A stretch of DNA of 64,000 bases from Tupaia tana (Eukaryota > Chordata > Mammalia > Scandentia > Tupaiidae). The notes beneath the pieces are model-generated. The model was given only the letters and a program-made list of their open reading frames with translations, did no database searches and was not told where the DNA came from. Position numbers and translations under genes: made by a program. The first letter of the stretch is position 1; each line of letters starts with the position of its first letter. The stretch spans positions 75,736,041-75,800,040 of the forward strand of contig JAKSZU010000009.1 in NCBI GenBank assembly GCA_026018925.1, given 5' to 3'. Of this stretch, positions 43,630-55,936 are shown in pieces.

Positions 43630-44237
43630 CTGGCTAATTTTACATAGTATTATCTCCTCCAGTGTCATTTATATTGTTGCAAAAAACAGAATTTCATTAC
43701 TTTTTTATGGCTGAATAATATTTCAGTGTATATACATACTAGTTTTTCTTTTCTCATTCATTGTTGGACACATCATAACAATCATGAATAGTGCTGTAAT
43801 AAACAAGGGAGTGCAGAAATCTCTGTGACATACTAATCATTTCCATTGACTCTATACCAAGTAATGAAATTATTATATCATAAGGTAATGAAATTTTTAG
43901 TTTTTTCAAGATCTGACATAATGTTTTTTATAAGCTTATACATTTTTACTTTCCTACCAGCAGTGCATGAGTGTTTCCCCATTTTTATAACCTTGCCAGC
44001 AATGTTATTCTTTGTATTCAATAAAATTCATTCTGATCATGGTAAGGAGATATTTCATTGCAGTTTTGATTTGTGTTTTCCTGATAGTTAGTATTTTAAG
44101 CACTTTTAAATGTAGTAGGTCATTAGGAAACTCATAACATATTTTTCCATGTTTTTATGTGCAAAAATGCATCATGATTTTCCCAAAAATTCTATTTATT
44201 GGCTATTTTATGTCTGTTGTTGAGAAACGTGTTTTCA

Positions 44238-44509
44238 GGGACCAGCAGTTAGCATAATGGCTATTTTGCTGGACTCTCATGTAGTAGATGGTGGTTTGAG
44301 TCCCAGACCCAGTGGCTTAAACTCATGTCGGGCACATGTGCGTGAGTGCCCAGGATCCCAAGAGGAGAATGGAAGAGAAGGGATTGTGGCGTGGCCATCC
44401 CCCCTAGGGTGTGATTTCTCACTTTCTCTCTGTTTCTTTCTGTCTTTCTGGCAAGAGCACGTGCCCTACAGCAAAAACCTCTAAAAAAAAAAATAAAAAA
44501 AAATAAAAA
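44238..44509 (+). mobile_element. tRNA-derived SINE in old L1
   Basis: 'gggaccagcagttagcataa' head, B box variant 'ggtttgagtcc', a full body and an A-rich tail. Flanks 'gaaacgtgttttca' (44224-44237) and 'gaaatgtgttttca' (44510-44523). Confidence 0.95.
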
Positions 44510-44537
44510 GAAATGTGTTTTCAAATGGATTGCCTGC

Positions 44538-44597
44538 TTTTTTTTTTTTAAGTTTTTGTCATAAGGCATATATACTCACTGAAAAAAGACAAGGAGG

Positions 44598-44650
<53 letters not shown>

Positions 44651-44829
44651 AATGAGAAATTATCCCCTGAGGGAGGATATCCATGCTGTAATCTGTTCTT
44701 TTCCTGGGATTTTGGACATGCATGAACAAACACCTATCCTGATTTTTAAGTCACCAGGTCCAGGATTTGAACTATGGTTGGCCATGTGGGAATCCAGTGT
44801 CTTAATCACCACACCACCTACTGAGCCCA
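44538..44829 (-). mobile_element. Old SINE with (GA)n expansion, antisense
   Basis: T-run, 'gtttttgtcataaggcatat', a pure (AG)n run at about 44,599-44,644 expanded from the GA-rich segment, and a head ending 'accacctactgagccc'. Flanks 'ggattgcct' / 'ggattccct' (44527-44535, 44830-44838). Confidence 0.85.
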
Positions 44830-45213
44830 GGATTCCCTATTTATTAAATTTATTTGTTGTTTTGTTGGTGAGCTAAGTTCATTGTATATTTTGATTATTA
44901 ATCCCTTATTGGATATATAACTTTTAAATATTTTCTCCTGTTCTGCAGATTTTGTTCATTGCAAAAAAAGTCAGCCATAAAGATTATATCCAGAAAATGT
45001 ATCCTTTAGAATGGTCAGCTTTTTTTTTTTTTTTTTAAGAATGGTCAGCTTTTTGTATCATTTCCAAAACACCCCATCTTTTTGTGTCATTGAGTTTGCT
45101 TGAAGGAGTCTCTATTTTACTTATGTATGCTCTGACCTTTATTACTCTTTCCTTCTACTGCTTTTGGGTTCAGGTTTTTCTTGTCTTTATACTGCCTTAA
45201 GATGTGTTGTTAG

Positions 45214-45422
45214 AAGGCCAGCAAATGGTACGGTGGTTGAGGCACTGAACTCTCACATGACTGACCATGGTTTGAGCCTTGAACCAGGCAGCTAGCTTTC
45301 TCACTTTTTTTTCTCTCTCTCTCTTTTTGTCTCTCATTTGTGAATGCATGTGTCCTGTAGCAAGTTGAAAAATAATAATATTAATAATAAATAAAATTAA
45401 ATTAATAACTCTTTAAAAAATA
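45214..45422 (+). mobile_element. Short SINE variant
   Basis: 'aaggccagcaaatggtacgg' head, 'tggtttgagccttgaacc' B-box region, CT tract, 'gtgtcctgtagcaagttg' and an AAT-rich tail. It lacks the central body, like the copy at 28,866. Perfect flanks 'aagatgtgttgttag' (45199-45213, 45423-45437). Confidence 0.9.
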
Positions 45423-45570
45423 AAGATGTGTTGTTAGGTAGTTTGTAATCTTTCTATTTTTTTGATGTAGGCATTTATTGCTTTAAACTTTTCTGTTAGT
45501 ACTGCTTTTGCTATATTCTGTTGGTTACGACATGTCATGTTTCCATTTTCATTTGTTTTAGACAAAATAT

Positions 45571-45841
45571 ATATATATTTTTTTTGGAGAGGTTTTTTCG
45601 CTATAGGGCGCGTGCGCTCGCCAGACAGACAGAGAGAGACATAGAGACAGAAAGCGAGAAATCACCCCCCAGGGAGGATGGTCACGCCGCAATCCCTTCT
45701 CCTCCATTCTCCTCTTGGGATCTTGGGCACGCACGCACACGCGCCCGGCGTGAGTTGTAAGCCACCGGGTCCGAGACGCTAACTGCGGTCGACTACATGG
45801 GAGTCCAGCGACATAGCCATTACGCTAACTGCTGGTCCCCA
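45571..45841 (-). mobile_element. Young tRNA-derived SINE, antisense
   Basis: T-run, 'cgctatagggcgcgtgcgct', a CpG-rich body and head end 'actgctggtcccc'. Flanks 'acaaaatat' (45562-45570, 45842-45850). It is among the least decayed copies. Confidence 0.95.
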
Positions 45842-45889
45842 ACAAAATATTTTTTAAAAATAATTTATTTCATTTTATTTATTATTATT

Positions 45890-46018
45890 ATTAAAATTTG
45901 ACCAAAGAGAGATAGAAAGAGAGGAAAAGTGAGAAAGTAACCTGCCAGATCCAGGACTCAAACTATGGTTAGTTATGTGAGAGTCCAGAACCTCAATTGC
46001 CATGCCACCTGCCGATCC
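45890..46018 (-). mobile_element. Short old SINE variant, antisense
   Basis: 'aaaatttgaccaaagagaga', 'aacctgccagatccaggact' and a head ending 'ccacctgccgatcc'. Same body-less type as 28,866. Confidence 0.8.
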
Positions 46019-46589
46019 TATGCTTCAAATAATTTTTGAAGTTGTTGTTAATTTCTTCATTGATCCAGTACTCATTCAGTAGCATGTCACTTAATTTTTG
46101 TGTATTTTTTATATTTCTCCTATTTCCTCTTATTGATGATTTCTAGTTTTATTCTATTGTGTCAGAAGTTAGACTTGATGTAATTCTTATTTTAAAAAAT
46201 GTCTTGAGGCTTGTATAGTGGCCTAATATATAATCTAGCCTGGAAGATATTTCATGTCCTGAGGAAAGAATGTGTATTCTGTAACTGTTGAGTCAAAAGT
46301 TCTTAAATATCTGTCAGGTCCATTTAATCTATCGTGTAGTGATACTCCAATTTTTTTGTTGATGTTGTGTCTAGATAATCTGTACAATATTCAGAGTGGA
46401 ATAATAAAAATACAATGTATGTTATTTTTTATTAATTATTATCATAATCTTGTTTATATTACATTGAATCACATATTACTTTACAATGTATTACATTTAT
46501 TTTTCCGGAAGGAATACCAAGCAGTCAATACAAAGACATTAAAATCCCTATCATCATCAAATACCTTTTCATTATTTTTTGTCCAGATT

Positions 46590-47400
46590 ACTATTGTTAT
46601 TCCAATTATTATTTTTTTATTAAAATTTATGTGCTTACATTTATTCACTATACATCACTACAACATACAAAATGAGATTTCCCATTCAGAAAACACTGTA
46701 TATTGGCTCAGTCAAACATATCAACATACATGTTATCATCAACAAATAATTTCTCATTTCTTGTTCCCTGTATATTTTGCTTTTTTTTGCCATCCTTGAT
46801 TCCCTATCTCTCACTCTCTGCCGTGCCCTATCCTCCTCCCACACTGTCTCTGGTATCCACGGTTGCTTTCTATGCCTGTTCCCCCATTTTATTGATTTGC
46901 TAATGAACTTAATTAATCTTAATATTTCCAATAGCAAGCTGATATATACATATCCATGAACACAAGTCTGACTTTAGGCATAAACCTCAGTCAGTAGAAT
47001 GAACATGCTATTAAGTAGCACGTAGCTGAGGCTATATAGCTTATTGTAGTCATCAAATCTGCATTTTTTCCTGTAACTTTTTAAAATTAATTAATGTAAA
47101 TTCATCCCCTAATCATCATCACAGCATACAAAAAGTGGTTTCCCGTGCAGAATATACTGCATAGTGACTTAATCATGTATGTTATCATCAAAAATTTTCC
47201 GTTTCTACTTTCACATATATATGTGTGTGTATATATATATATATTTCCCCCATGTCTGATCCTCTGCCCTTTCCGACCCTCTTCTCACACTATCTCTGGT
47301 GTCTACAGTTGTCTTCCATTTCTTTCCTCTCAGTTTTTATTGATCACACAATTTCTTAAATAATCTAACTACTTTCAATAGCATGTTCAGCTGGTAATTT
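46590..47400 (-). mobile_element. Two adjacent old L1 3'UTR-like copies, antisense
   Basis: Segments 46,620-46,960 and 47,090-47,400 align by eye: 'acatacaaaatgagatttcc' / 'gcatacaaaaagtggtttcc', 'catgttatcatcaac' / 'tatgttatcatcaaa', 'cacactgtctctggtatcca' / 'cacactatctctggtgtcta'. Their C-rich antisense composition resembles L1 3'UTRs at 15,300 and 32,700. A (TA)n run lies at about 47,228-47,242. Confidence 0.55.
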
Positions 47401-47689
47401 CAATAGAAGCAGTTTTGAATTGGTAAGGAAATATACTTAAAACTTAAAGCCTGGAAAGAGGTTAGTATTCTGTTCAAGTATTAGGTAGATGAGCCTATTG
47501 ACAGCTCAAGACAGGACAACAATTCTTAAAACTGGACAAAAAGTCTAGAAAAAAAGCAGCAATATTTTAGTCAAAAGTCACAGAATGTTAATTCACCAGT
47601 TCAGTCATGCACTTAATCTATCTTGTGTTGTGGTTCAATCTTCCCAAATTAATTCCTGGATATAATATTCAACTCCAGACTTGTCCCTA

Positions 47690-48850
47690 TGATTAAGTTG
47701 GCCATTTTCTTAGTTTTTGAACTTTTATTTCTATGTGGCTACCTTTAAGTTTCCTGACATAGCATTCCCTTGAGAACTTCTTGGAGATCTGGTCTGGTGT
47801 TTGTCAATTCTTTCAGGTTTTGTTTATCTGAGAATGATCTTGTCTTTTCTTCCCACATGAAAGATAATCTTGCTGGGTACAGTATTCTTGGTTGAAATTG
47901 CTTTTCCCTTAACACTTTGAATATATTTTCCCATTCTTTCCTTGCTCACATTGTTTCCGATGAGAGGTCTGCTGTTAGTCTAATGGAATATCCTTTCTAG
48001 ATAACTTGCCATTTCTCTCTTGCCAATCTTAGTATCTTGTCTTTGTCTGTGGTTTTGGTCAGTCTGACTATAATGTGTCTTGGGGAAGATCTGCTTGGGT
48101 TGATTCTTTTTGGGGTCCTTTGCATTTCTTGGAACTGGAACTTTGAGTGCCTGTCTAGGTTTGGAAAGATTTTTTGAAGGATTTCATGGAATAGATTATC
48201 AATGCCGTTATGAGTCTTTTTGCCTTCTAGGATGCCAATCTTCCAGATGTTTGGACATTTGATGATATCTAGTATTTCTCATATATTATTCTCAAAATTT
48301 TGGGCAATTTTCTCAGTCTTTGTGGTGGATTTTTCTAGGCCAGCAATTTTCTCTTCTACGTTAGAGATTCTATTTTCTGGATGATCTAGTTTGCTTTTAA
48401 TACTTTCAAGAGAGATTTTGACTTCTTGTATTATAGTCTTCATCTCTAACAGTTCCATTTGATTCTTTTTTAAAGTGTGTAATTCCTCTTTTAGATCTTG
48501 CAAGAATTTCCTCACCTCCCAGAACTCATCAGCTCCTTTTTCCTTTCTCTTCTGCAGTTCATTGTCTCTCTTCTTTTTCATCTCTGTTAGCTTTGCCATT
48601 ATGAATGTTCTAAATTCTTTATCAGACATTTCTATGATTTCCATTGAACTGTCTGTGGATGAAGAGGAGTTATTCTTTTCCCTTGGAGGAGAAGTATTTT
48701 CCTGCTTTCCCATATTTCTTATGGTCCTGCTGTGATTTCTGTTCATCTGATGTAAAGTGTGTTTCTTTCCAAATTTCAAGTTTGATCTGAGCATCCTGGA
48801 GCATGCAGAAGAGGAAACAGAGAGAAACAGTAGCAACAAAAACAACCAAG
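47690..48850 (-). mobile_element. L1 ORF1 region, older subfamily, antisense
   Basis: The start of ORF2 is near 47,700 and ORF1 runs 48,746 to about 47,760 on the minus strand. The next part upstream is 5'UTR. It belongs to the same older subfamily as the L1 at 3,400-14,965. Confidence 0.85.
48279..48746 (-). pseudogene. L1 ORF1 N-terminal part
   Basis: Open from the Met at 48,746 (MNRNHSRTIRNMGKQENTSP) through a long coiled coil ('ELHTLKKNQMELLEMKTII') to a stop at 48,279. The N-terminus differs from the MARS/MAKS start of the younger L1s, marking another subfamily. The C-terminal domain continues downstream in another frame. Confidence 0.85.
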
Positions 48851-48920
48851 AAAAAATAAAAGAATAGAAAAATAGAAAAAATAACAGAGAAAAATAGAAG
48901 AAGAAAGTATAATAAAAAAC

Positions 48921-48966
<46 letters not shown>

Positions 48967-49370
48967 AAAAAAAGCAGAAATTAGAAAATCACATGGTGCG
49001 CTTGCACACTGCGTGAAATCATTAGTTCTCAGTAGCCATGAAGGTGTTTTCTGAAGCCTGCTCCCTTGCCTCTCCTGGATTGGGAGATGGAGAGGGGGTT
49101 ATTAACAAAATAAAGGGAAAGAAGGGGCTGAAAGCCAAGAAACTGCTTTACCTTAAAAATTTTTAAAAAGGAAAAATTACAAAAAAAGAGAAGACAGAGA
49201 AAGAGGTAGAGAGAGACAAAGACAGGGACAGAGACAGGAGGCTTGAAGTCTGCCTACCACATGAGTTTGTGGGCTGGAGGCTGAATTATCAGTGGAAAAT
49301 CTTCATTTCTCCTATTCCTCTGAAATCACTAGTTCTCAGTGGGCATGAAGGTGTCTTCTCCCAATTATTT
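48851..49370 (-). promoter_or_regulatory. Probable L1 5'UTR with (TA)n
   Basis: 'agttctcagtagccatgaag' near 49,023 and 'agttctcagtgggcatgaag' near 49,330 form a direct repeat, suggesting two old promoter units. A (TA)n run spans 48,924-48,963. Confidence 0.5.
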
Positions 49371-49374
49371 CTTA

Positions 49375-49795
49375 AAACATTCAATCACTATTTATCATTT
49401 GGCTTGTAAAAAGACTTTACCCAACATGAAATACTTCTCAGACCAATCTAGTTGAGAATACAATATACAACATCAACAACAGGTAATAAACCATTTCTAT
49501 GTCCCACTAATGTCATGCCTCACGATTTGTTCTCTTGCTAGCCTTCTCCATACTCTTCTCTTTTCCCACCCCATTCCACACTGTCTTCATCATCACTAAC
49601 TATTTTCACTGATTTTATGCCCTGTAATATTTTGATCTCTACCATAAAGTGCAGATAGGCAGGATATATTAAGTGGATACATACAATATCTTTCTTTCAT
49701 ATCATGACTTGCTTCACTCAGTAACAGATCCTCCATGTCTGACCATTTTCTATCAAATGCCAGGGTCTTGTTCCAATGTGTGTTATTGAAGAATA
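49375..49795 (-). mobile_element. L1 3'-end fragment, antisense
   Basis: 3'UTR-like sequence followed by the ORF2 C-terminus (the 49,817-49,596 piece has 'FDRKWSDMEDLLLSEASHDM'). Confidence 0.8.
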
Positions 49796-49829
49796 AAGCT
49801 TCCTTTAAGCTTAGCAATATTTGTATTAT

Positions 49830-50190
49830 ATATTTCTACTCTCAGTATTGTGTGCATATATATTTACAACTGTTATATGTTATTAATGAATGGATGCCTT
49901 TATTACCATATAACTACTTTAATTATCTCTTTTTAAATATTTTCACTTGAAATATATTTTATCTGATATTTGTATATCTATCCTTGCTTACTTTTGTTTT
50001 TTACTTGCATGAAATTATTTTGTTTTTATTTCTTTCATCAGTGTATGTGTCTTTACAAATAAAGTTAGGTTATTATGGGTGGCTTGCAGTGCTGTCTTCT
50101 TTTTGTTTGTTTGCTCATTTTTATTCATTAAGCCAATATATACATATTTTGATTGTAGAATTTATTCCATTTAAATTAAAGATTAACATA
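49830..50190 (-). mobile_element. Old L1 endonuclease fragment, antisense
   Basis: 'tatatatttacaactgttat', 'ttgtttttatttctttcatc' and 'aaattaaagattaacat' follow the antisense layout of the first 350 bases of L1 ORF2, much diverged. Confidence 0.55.
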
Positions 50191-50191
50191 G

Positions 50192-53100
50192 GGTCCTGTT
50201 CCAGGAAAACTAAAGAATGAACAGCCAGAAATAAGAAAATAAAAGACAACCAAGACAATGGCCAACTTAAAGGTAGGGACAAGAACAGAAATATTGATAA
50301 TGACATTAAATGTCAATGGATTAAATTTTCCAATCAAGAGACACAGACTGGCCGAATGGGGAAAACAAAACAAAACAAAAAACAGAAACTCTCTCTCTGT
50401 TGCCTACCAGAAATGCATCTAATGGATAAAGACATACATAGACTACAAGGGGTGGGCTGGATAAAGGTATTCCTTGCAAATGGGAACCAAAAAAGAGCTC
50501 GAGTCATGATACTAATTTTTGACAAAATACACTTTAAAAACAAAAAAAAACACTCCAAGAGACAAAGAAGGGCACCATATTGTAGTAAAATGGTTAATCC
50601 ATCAAGACAATACAATACTTATAAATATCTATGCACCTAACACAAGACCACCCAAATATGTTAAGGAAAGACTTAGATCTAAAGGGAGTGATAGATTGTA
50701 ACACACTAAGTGTTAGAGATCTCAGCACCCAAATATCTCCTCTGGACAGATCATTAACACAAACAATAAGTAAAGACATAAAGAATCTAAATGATACCAT
50801 AAATCAAATGGACTTAACAGACATCTATAAAAATTTCCATCTAAAAACCATGAAATACACTTTTTTCTCACATCCACATGGAACCTTTTTGAAGATTGAC
50901 CACATGATAGGGCACACGGCAAGCCTCTATAGATTCAAAGGCATAGAAACAATGTCCAGCATGTTTGACCATGATGGAATTAAACTTGATTTTAATTTCA
51001 AAAGAAATCTTCAAAAATATACAAATACATGGAAACTAAATAAAGTAGTCTTGAATGACTTCAAAATTACTGAAGATATAAAGACTATAATCAAAAAATT
51101 CATGGAAGACAATGATAATGATTATAAGAGTTTCCATAATCTTTGGGACACTGCAAAAGTGGTCATAAGAGGGAAGTTCATAGCAATTAGTGCACATAAG
51201 AAGAAGATGGAAAGAAGGCAAATGGATCACCTAACATCATGTCTCAGAGAATTGGAAAAGCAACAGCAAAAAATCCAAAAGATTCCAGGAGAAGGGAAAT
51301 AATAAAGATCCGAGCAGAAATAAATGAAATAAAAAATAAACGAACTATTCAGAAAATAAATGAAAGTAATAGCTGATTCTTTGAAGAGATAAAGAAAATT
51401 GATACATCACTAGTGAGACTTATTAAGAAGAGAGAAAGGAAACAGGTAAATAGAATTTACAATGAAGCAGGCAATGTAACAACACACATAACAGAAATGC
51501 AAAACGTCATGAGAGGATAATATGAACAACTATATGCCAATAAACAAAACAATATGGATGAGATGAACAAATTTCTGGACATACTTAATCTATCAAGAAT
51601 GAGCCAGAAGGATGTAGAAAGTCTGAATAGGCCCAAAAGAAGCCAGGAGATTGAATCATTCATGAATAACCTCCCAACAACAACAGCAACAAAAGCCCTG
51701 GTACTGATGGCTTCACCTCTGAATTCTACAAAACTTTCAGAGAAGAATTAATCTCCATTCTACTCAAGTTATTTATTTATTTATTTATTTTGATGTTAGT
51801 TTGTTCTTTTTAATTTTTTTTTATTTTTAAAGATACCAAAGGGTGGAACTTTTCAAATTCATTCTACAAAGCCTCCATTATCCTTATATTTAAAAAAATA
51901 AGGACAGGACAAGGAAGGAAAACTATAGACCAATTTCTCCAATTTCTCAACGAGATGCAAGCAAATAATATCCAACTACATATATAAAAGATTATACATC
52001 CCAACAAGATAGGCTTTATTCCAGGGATGCGAGGTTGGTTCAACATATGTAAAGCCATAAATGTAATACACCATATTAACAGAAAGAAAAGATAAAAGCC
52101 AATTGATGTAGAAAAAGCATTTGAAAAGATACATCACTTCATGATCAAGACTCAACAAATTGGCATAGAAGGGTAATTTCTCAACACAATAAAAGCTATC
52201 TATGAAAAACTCAGAGCTAACATCATCATGAATGGAGAAAAGCTGAAAGCTTTTTCACTAAAAACTGGTACAGGACAATGATGACCACTTTCTCCACTTC
52301 TTTTCAATATAGTACTGGAAGTCCTCGCCAACACAATCAGAAAAGAGAATAAAGCAAAAGGCATTGAAATAGGAAAAGAACAGATGTAATTATCTCTATT
52401 TGCAGATGACATGATTGTATACATAGAAGACCCAAGGGTATCCATGAAAAAATTCCCGGAAGTAATACATTAATACAGTCAAGTTGCAGAACACAAAATC
52501 AACAAACAGAGATCTCTAGCATTTCTGTAAATGAAAAGCAATCAGACTGAGATAGAATTGAAAACAATTAATACCATTTACCACAAGTACAAAATGCATA
52601 AGATACCTAGGAATAAATCTAACCAAAGAAGTTAAAAACCTTCACAAGGAAAACTACAAGAAGCTAAAAAAGAAAATTGAAAATGACACACAAAAAAAGT
52701 GGAAGGACATCTCATGTTCTTGGATTGGAAAAGTTAATATAAAAAAAGTCAGTTCTACCCAAATTAATCTACATATTTAACACAATCCCAATCAGAGTGC
52801 CAGAAACATTCTTCACATATCTAGAAAAGACAATCATAAAATTTGTCTGGAATTATAAAAGACCTTGTATAGCCAAACAATCCAGCACAAGAAGAGTGGA
52901 GTAGGTCGCATCTCACTCCCTAACCCAAAAATATACTACAAAGCTGTAGTAATCATAACAGCATGGTATTTGCACAGAAACAGACAGGTGGACCAATAGA
53001 ACAGAATAAAGTCCGCAGAAATAAACTCCCAGACATACAGCCAACTGATTTTTGACAAAGGGTACCAGTCAATCTAATGGGAAAAGGAAAACCTCTTTAG

Positions 53101-54432
53101 CAAACGGTGCTGGAAAAACTAGATATCCACCTGCAGAAAGATGAATCTAAACCCTTACCTCTCACCATTAACAAAAATCAACTCAAAGTGGATCAAAGAC
53201 CTAAACCTAAGACCTCAAACTATAAAAGTACTGCTGGAAAACAGTGAGTAAATTCTGAGAGACATTAGGGTAGGCAAAGACTTCTTAAATAAGACCCCCA
53301 AACCACAGTCAATAATTCCCAAAGTAGAAAAGTGAGATTATGTCAAATTAACAAGTTCCTGCATGGCAAAAGTCACAGTAATTAGTGTGAATAGACAGCC
53401 CTCAGAATGGGAAAATATTTTTGTAAACTATGCATCAGGTAAGGGACTGATAACCAGAATTCACAAGAAACTCAAACAGCTTCCTTGAAAAAAGATGATC
53501 AACCCTATTAGAAGATGGAAGAATGAGTTAAAAAAAAAAAAAAAAACACTGTCTAAGGGTCTAAGGAAGACATATGAATAGCCAAAAGGCATATGAAAAA
53601 ATGCTCAACATCCTTCATTGTAAGGGAGATGCAGATCAAAGCTACAATGAGATACCACCTAACCCTAGACAGAATGACTAAGATTAAAAAAAAAAGATAA
53701 GTGCTGGCAGGAGTGTGGTATAAAGAAAACTCTCTTACAATGCAGGTGGGAGACAGCCACTGTAAACTGGACCAGCCACTGCAGAGAACAATTTGGAAAT
53801 TCCTCAAAGATTTACAAATAGAACTACCATATGATCCAACAATTCCACCCATTGGTATCTACCCAAAGCACAGAGGAATTCTTAATCAGAAAAGTGCTTG
53901 CATGTTGATGTTTATTGTAGAATTATTCACAACCTAAATGCCCATGAACAGATGTATGGATTGAAAATTATGGCACACATACTCTATGGAATACTACTCA
54001 TCCATGAACAACAACATGATCCTGAATTTTGACAGAAAGTGGATGAATATGGAAGATTTACTGTAGAGTGAAGCAAGCCAGGCCATAAAGGAGAGGCATT
54101 GTATATCTCCACTTAATATATACTGAATGTCCGCACTCTACAGCTGTAACTGAATGACTAAAGGTCATAGAAACTTAGTAAATGGTTTTGAATACCAGAT
54201 ACATTGTGGAAAGAGGGAAGATGAAGGAGTAGAGTCTGAGAAAAGACATCAAGGAGAAAATTAGGAAAAGCATTTATGAGATTAAAAAATGAATTATTAT
54301 CTATTGAAGATAACTTTATAAAATTGTCATCTGGAATGGTGAGAAATGTATACATGTTGAAATATTCACTTTGTAAGCTAAGTAACATGTAATTGAATGT
54401 ATAAATGAAATTAAAATAAAAACAAATATGAA
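50192..54432 (+). mobile_element. 5'-truncated L1 (end of ORF1 to 3'UTR)
   Basis: Begins at the last codons of ORF1 ('gtcctgttccaggaaaacta') and ends in A-rich sequence at about 54,410-54,432. It is about 4.2 kb, sense, with a 3'UTR like that of 10,480-10,770. No clear target duplication was found. Confidence 0.9.
50258..54120 (+). pseudogene. L1 ORF2, broken
   Basis: Starts MANLKVGTRTEILIM. The endonuclease piece 50,631-51,302 runs through to the linker; its 'GDLNT' motif is altered ('VRDLSTQ'). RT pieces around 51,554-52,440 include '[13 protein letters not shown]' near 52,398. A foreign segment of about 65 bases interrupts it near 51,770-51,835. Confidence 0.9.
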
Positions 54433-55192
54433 AGTTTTAAAAAGACAAAACAGATGATTAATAATTGGTCAGTATCATATTGTAACTTTTCCTTAGCTTT
54501 TGACTGTAGGTTCCTGGCAAATAACATAATCTGAGTTCCTAAGAGCTCTAAGATTTTAAAATATGCCCCTTCTCCAACAATTCCATAATGCCAGATGCAA
54601 TACTCAGAGAATGAAATGCCTCCACTAACACCGCTGTAGCTTTACCCTTAAGAATTCATTGTAAAAGGATTTCACTGTATTTTGTAAAGCATTTTGGAAT
54701 CTTTCATGATGTAAGTTACTATATAAAGAAGGGAACATAATGGACTTGGCTTTCAGCTTCTCTCATTTAAGCCTTAAAAGAAACATAAATCTTCTAGATT
54801 AGCATCATAAACCAATAGGTGCTATATATAAATGCTGAATAGAAATATCATGGGTGAATTAAGTTGCAAATATAGCCATGTATTAGCTAAATGCTTTACC
54901 AAGTATTACTTAAATGTTGATTAATAAAGGAATTTTATTAAAAAAATTAATACTGGTAGGTGTGAACTTTGGTCATTTTATTGATTTCATGGTTGTTTTG
55001 TGTCTCCTTTGTACCTTTCTTCTATGTTTATTACTGTTTATCTTTGTGGCTTGGTAGTTTTCCATAGTGATAACATTTTATTCTGTGTGTGTGCATGTGA
55101 TTGTTCTACCAGTGAATTTTATTCCTTCACATATTTTTATGATGGTATTTATCTTTCTTTCACTTCCAGATAGGATTCCCATAGGTATTTCT
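54433..55192. other. Unassigned, possibly ancient repeat in part
   Basis: No gene. 'tgtaaagcattttggaatct' followed by 'gtaagttactatataaa' at about 54,685-54,727 resembles a motif found at the ends of some ancient mammalian interspersed repeats; the identity is uncertain. Confidence 0.35.
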
Positions 55193-55452
55193 TTTTTTTT
55201 TTCTCTTGAGAGTTTTTTTCTATAGAGTGCATGAGCTCACCATAGAGACAGAGAGAGCTAGAGAGAGAAAAAGAGATAAATCACCCCTGGAGGGATGGCC
55301 ACACCACAAGCAATTCTCCTCTTGGGACTTTGGGCACACATATACATTCCCAGAATGAGTTTTAAGTCACCAGTCTGGGACTCGAACCATGGTCAACTAT
55401 ATAGGAGTTAGCAATGTAACCGTTGTATCATTTGCTGGTATTCCCCCCGCCA
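55193..55452 (-). mobile_element. Old SINE, antisense
   Basis: T-run, 'ttttctatagagtgcatgag', a shortened body and a head ending 'tttgctggtattcc'. Flanks 'ataggtatttct' (55181-55192) and 'ataagtatttct' (55453-55464). Confidence 0.9.
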
Positions 55453-55464
55453 TAAGTATTTCTT

Positions 55465-55600
55465 GAATAGCCAATCTCTCAGTTTTTGTTTGACAACAAA
55501 AGACAATATTGGGAAGGACACTATTTTCTATTATTCTGAAGGATACTTTTGCTGGGTATAATATTCTTGGCTGGAAGTTTTTTGTTTTTTTTCTTTATAT
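55465..55600 (-). mobile_element. Old L1 ORF1 fragment, antisense
   Basis: 'gaaggatacttttgctgggt' followed by 'ataatattcttggctggaa' is the antisense of the ORF1 C-terminal region seen at 23,450 and 47,860. Confidence 0.65.
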
Positions 55601-55610
55601 ATTTAAAGGA

Positions 55611-55615
<5 letters not shown>

Positions 55616-55678
<63 letters not shown>
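55616..55678 (+). repeat. (AT)n-(GT)n-(AG)n compound microsatellite
   Basis: ATATAT, then about 18 GT units, then about ten AG units, adjoining the end of a SINE. Confidence 0.95.
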
Positions 55679-55926
55679 GTTTTTGTCTTTCTGGAGAGAG
55701 AGAAAGACAGAGTCAAAGACAGAGAGAAGAAAAGTGAGAAATTACTACGAGGGAGGAGGGTAGATGGTATCCTACAATCCATTCTCCTCTACTCTCATCC
55801 CAGAATCTTGAGCATGAATGCATACACACTAGACATGATTTTGAAGCCAGCAAGTCCAGGACTCAAACTATGGTTGGCCATATATGGGAGTCTAGCAATG
55901 TAACCACAATGATGTCTGCTGATCTC
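55679..55926 (-). mobile_element. Old SINE, antisense
   Basis: 'gtttttgtctttctggagag', GA-rich part, a diverged body and a head ending 'atgtctgctgatct'. It lies directly before the L1 monomer array. Confidence 0.8.
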
Positions 55927-55936
55927 TCAAAATTTT

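Larger units (their letters stand above)
43630..46410 (-). mobile_element. Old L1, antisense, with five nested SINEs
   Basis: Minus-strand L1 ORF2 from the endonuclease (46,400) to the C-terminus and 3'UTR (43,630). Recognisable blocks: 'tttatggctgaataatattt' (43,708), 'attaatcccttattggatat' (44,898), 'tgtttccattttcatttgtt' (45,538) and 'taatctgtacaatattcag' (46,375). Divergence is high and several internal segments are missing. Five SINEs inserted later. Confidence 0.8.

Noticed and set aside
46272-46799. 175-codon plus-strand open frame
   Set aside because: AT-rich, made of antisense L1 remnants and low-complexity sequence; no domain or family resemblance.
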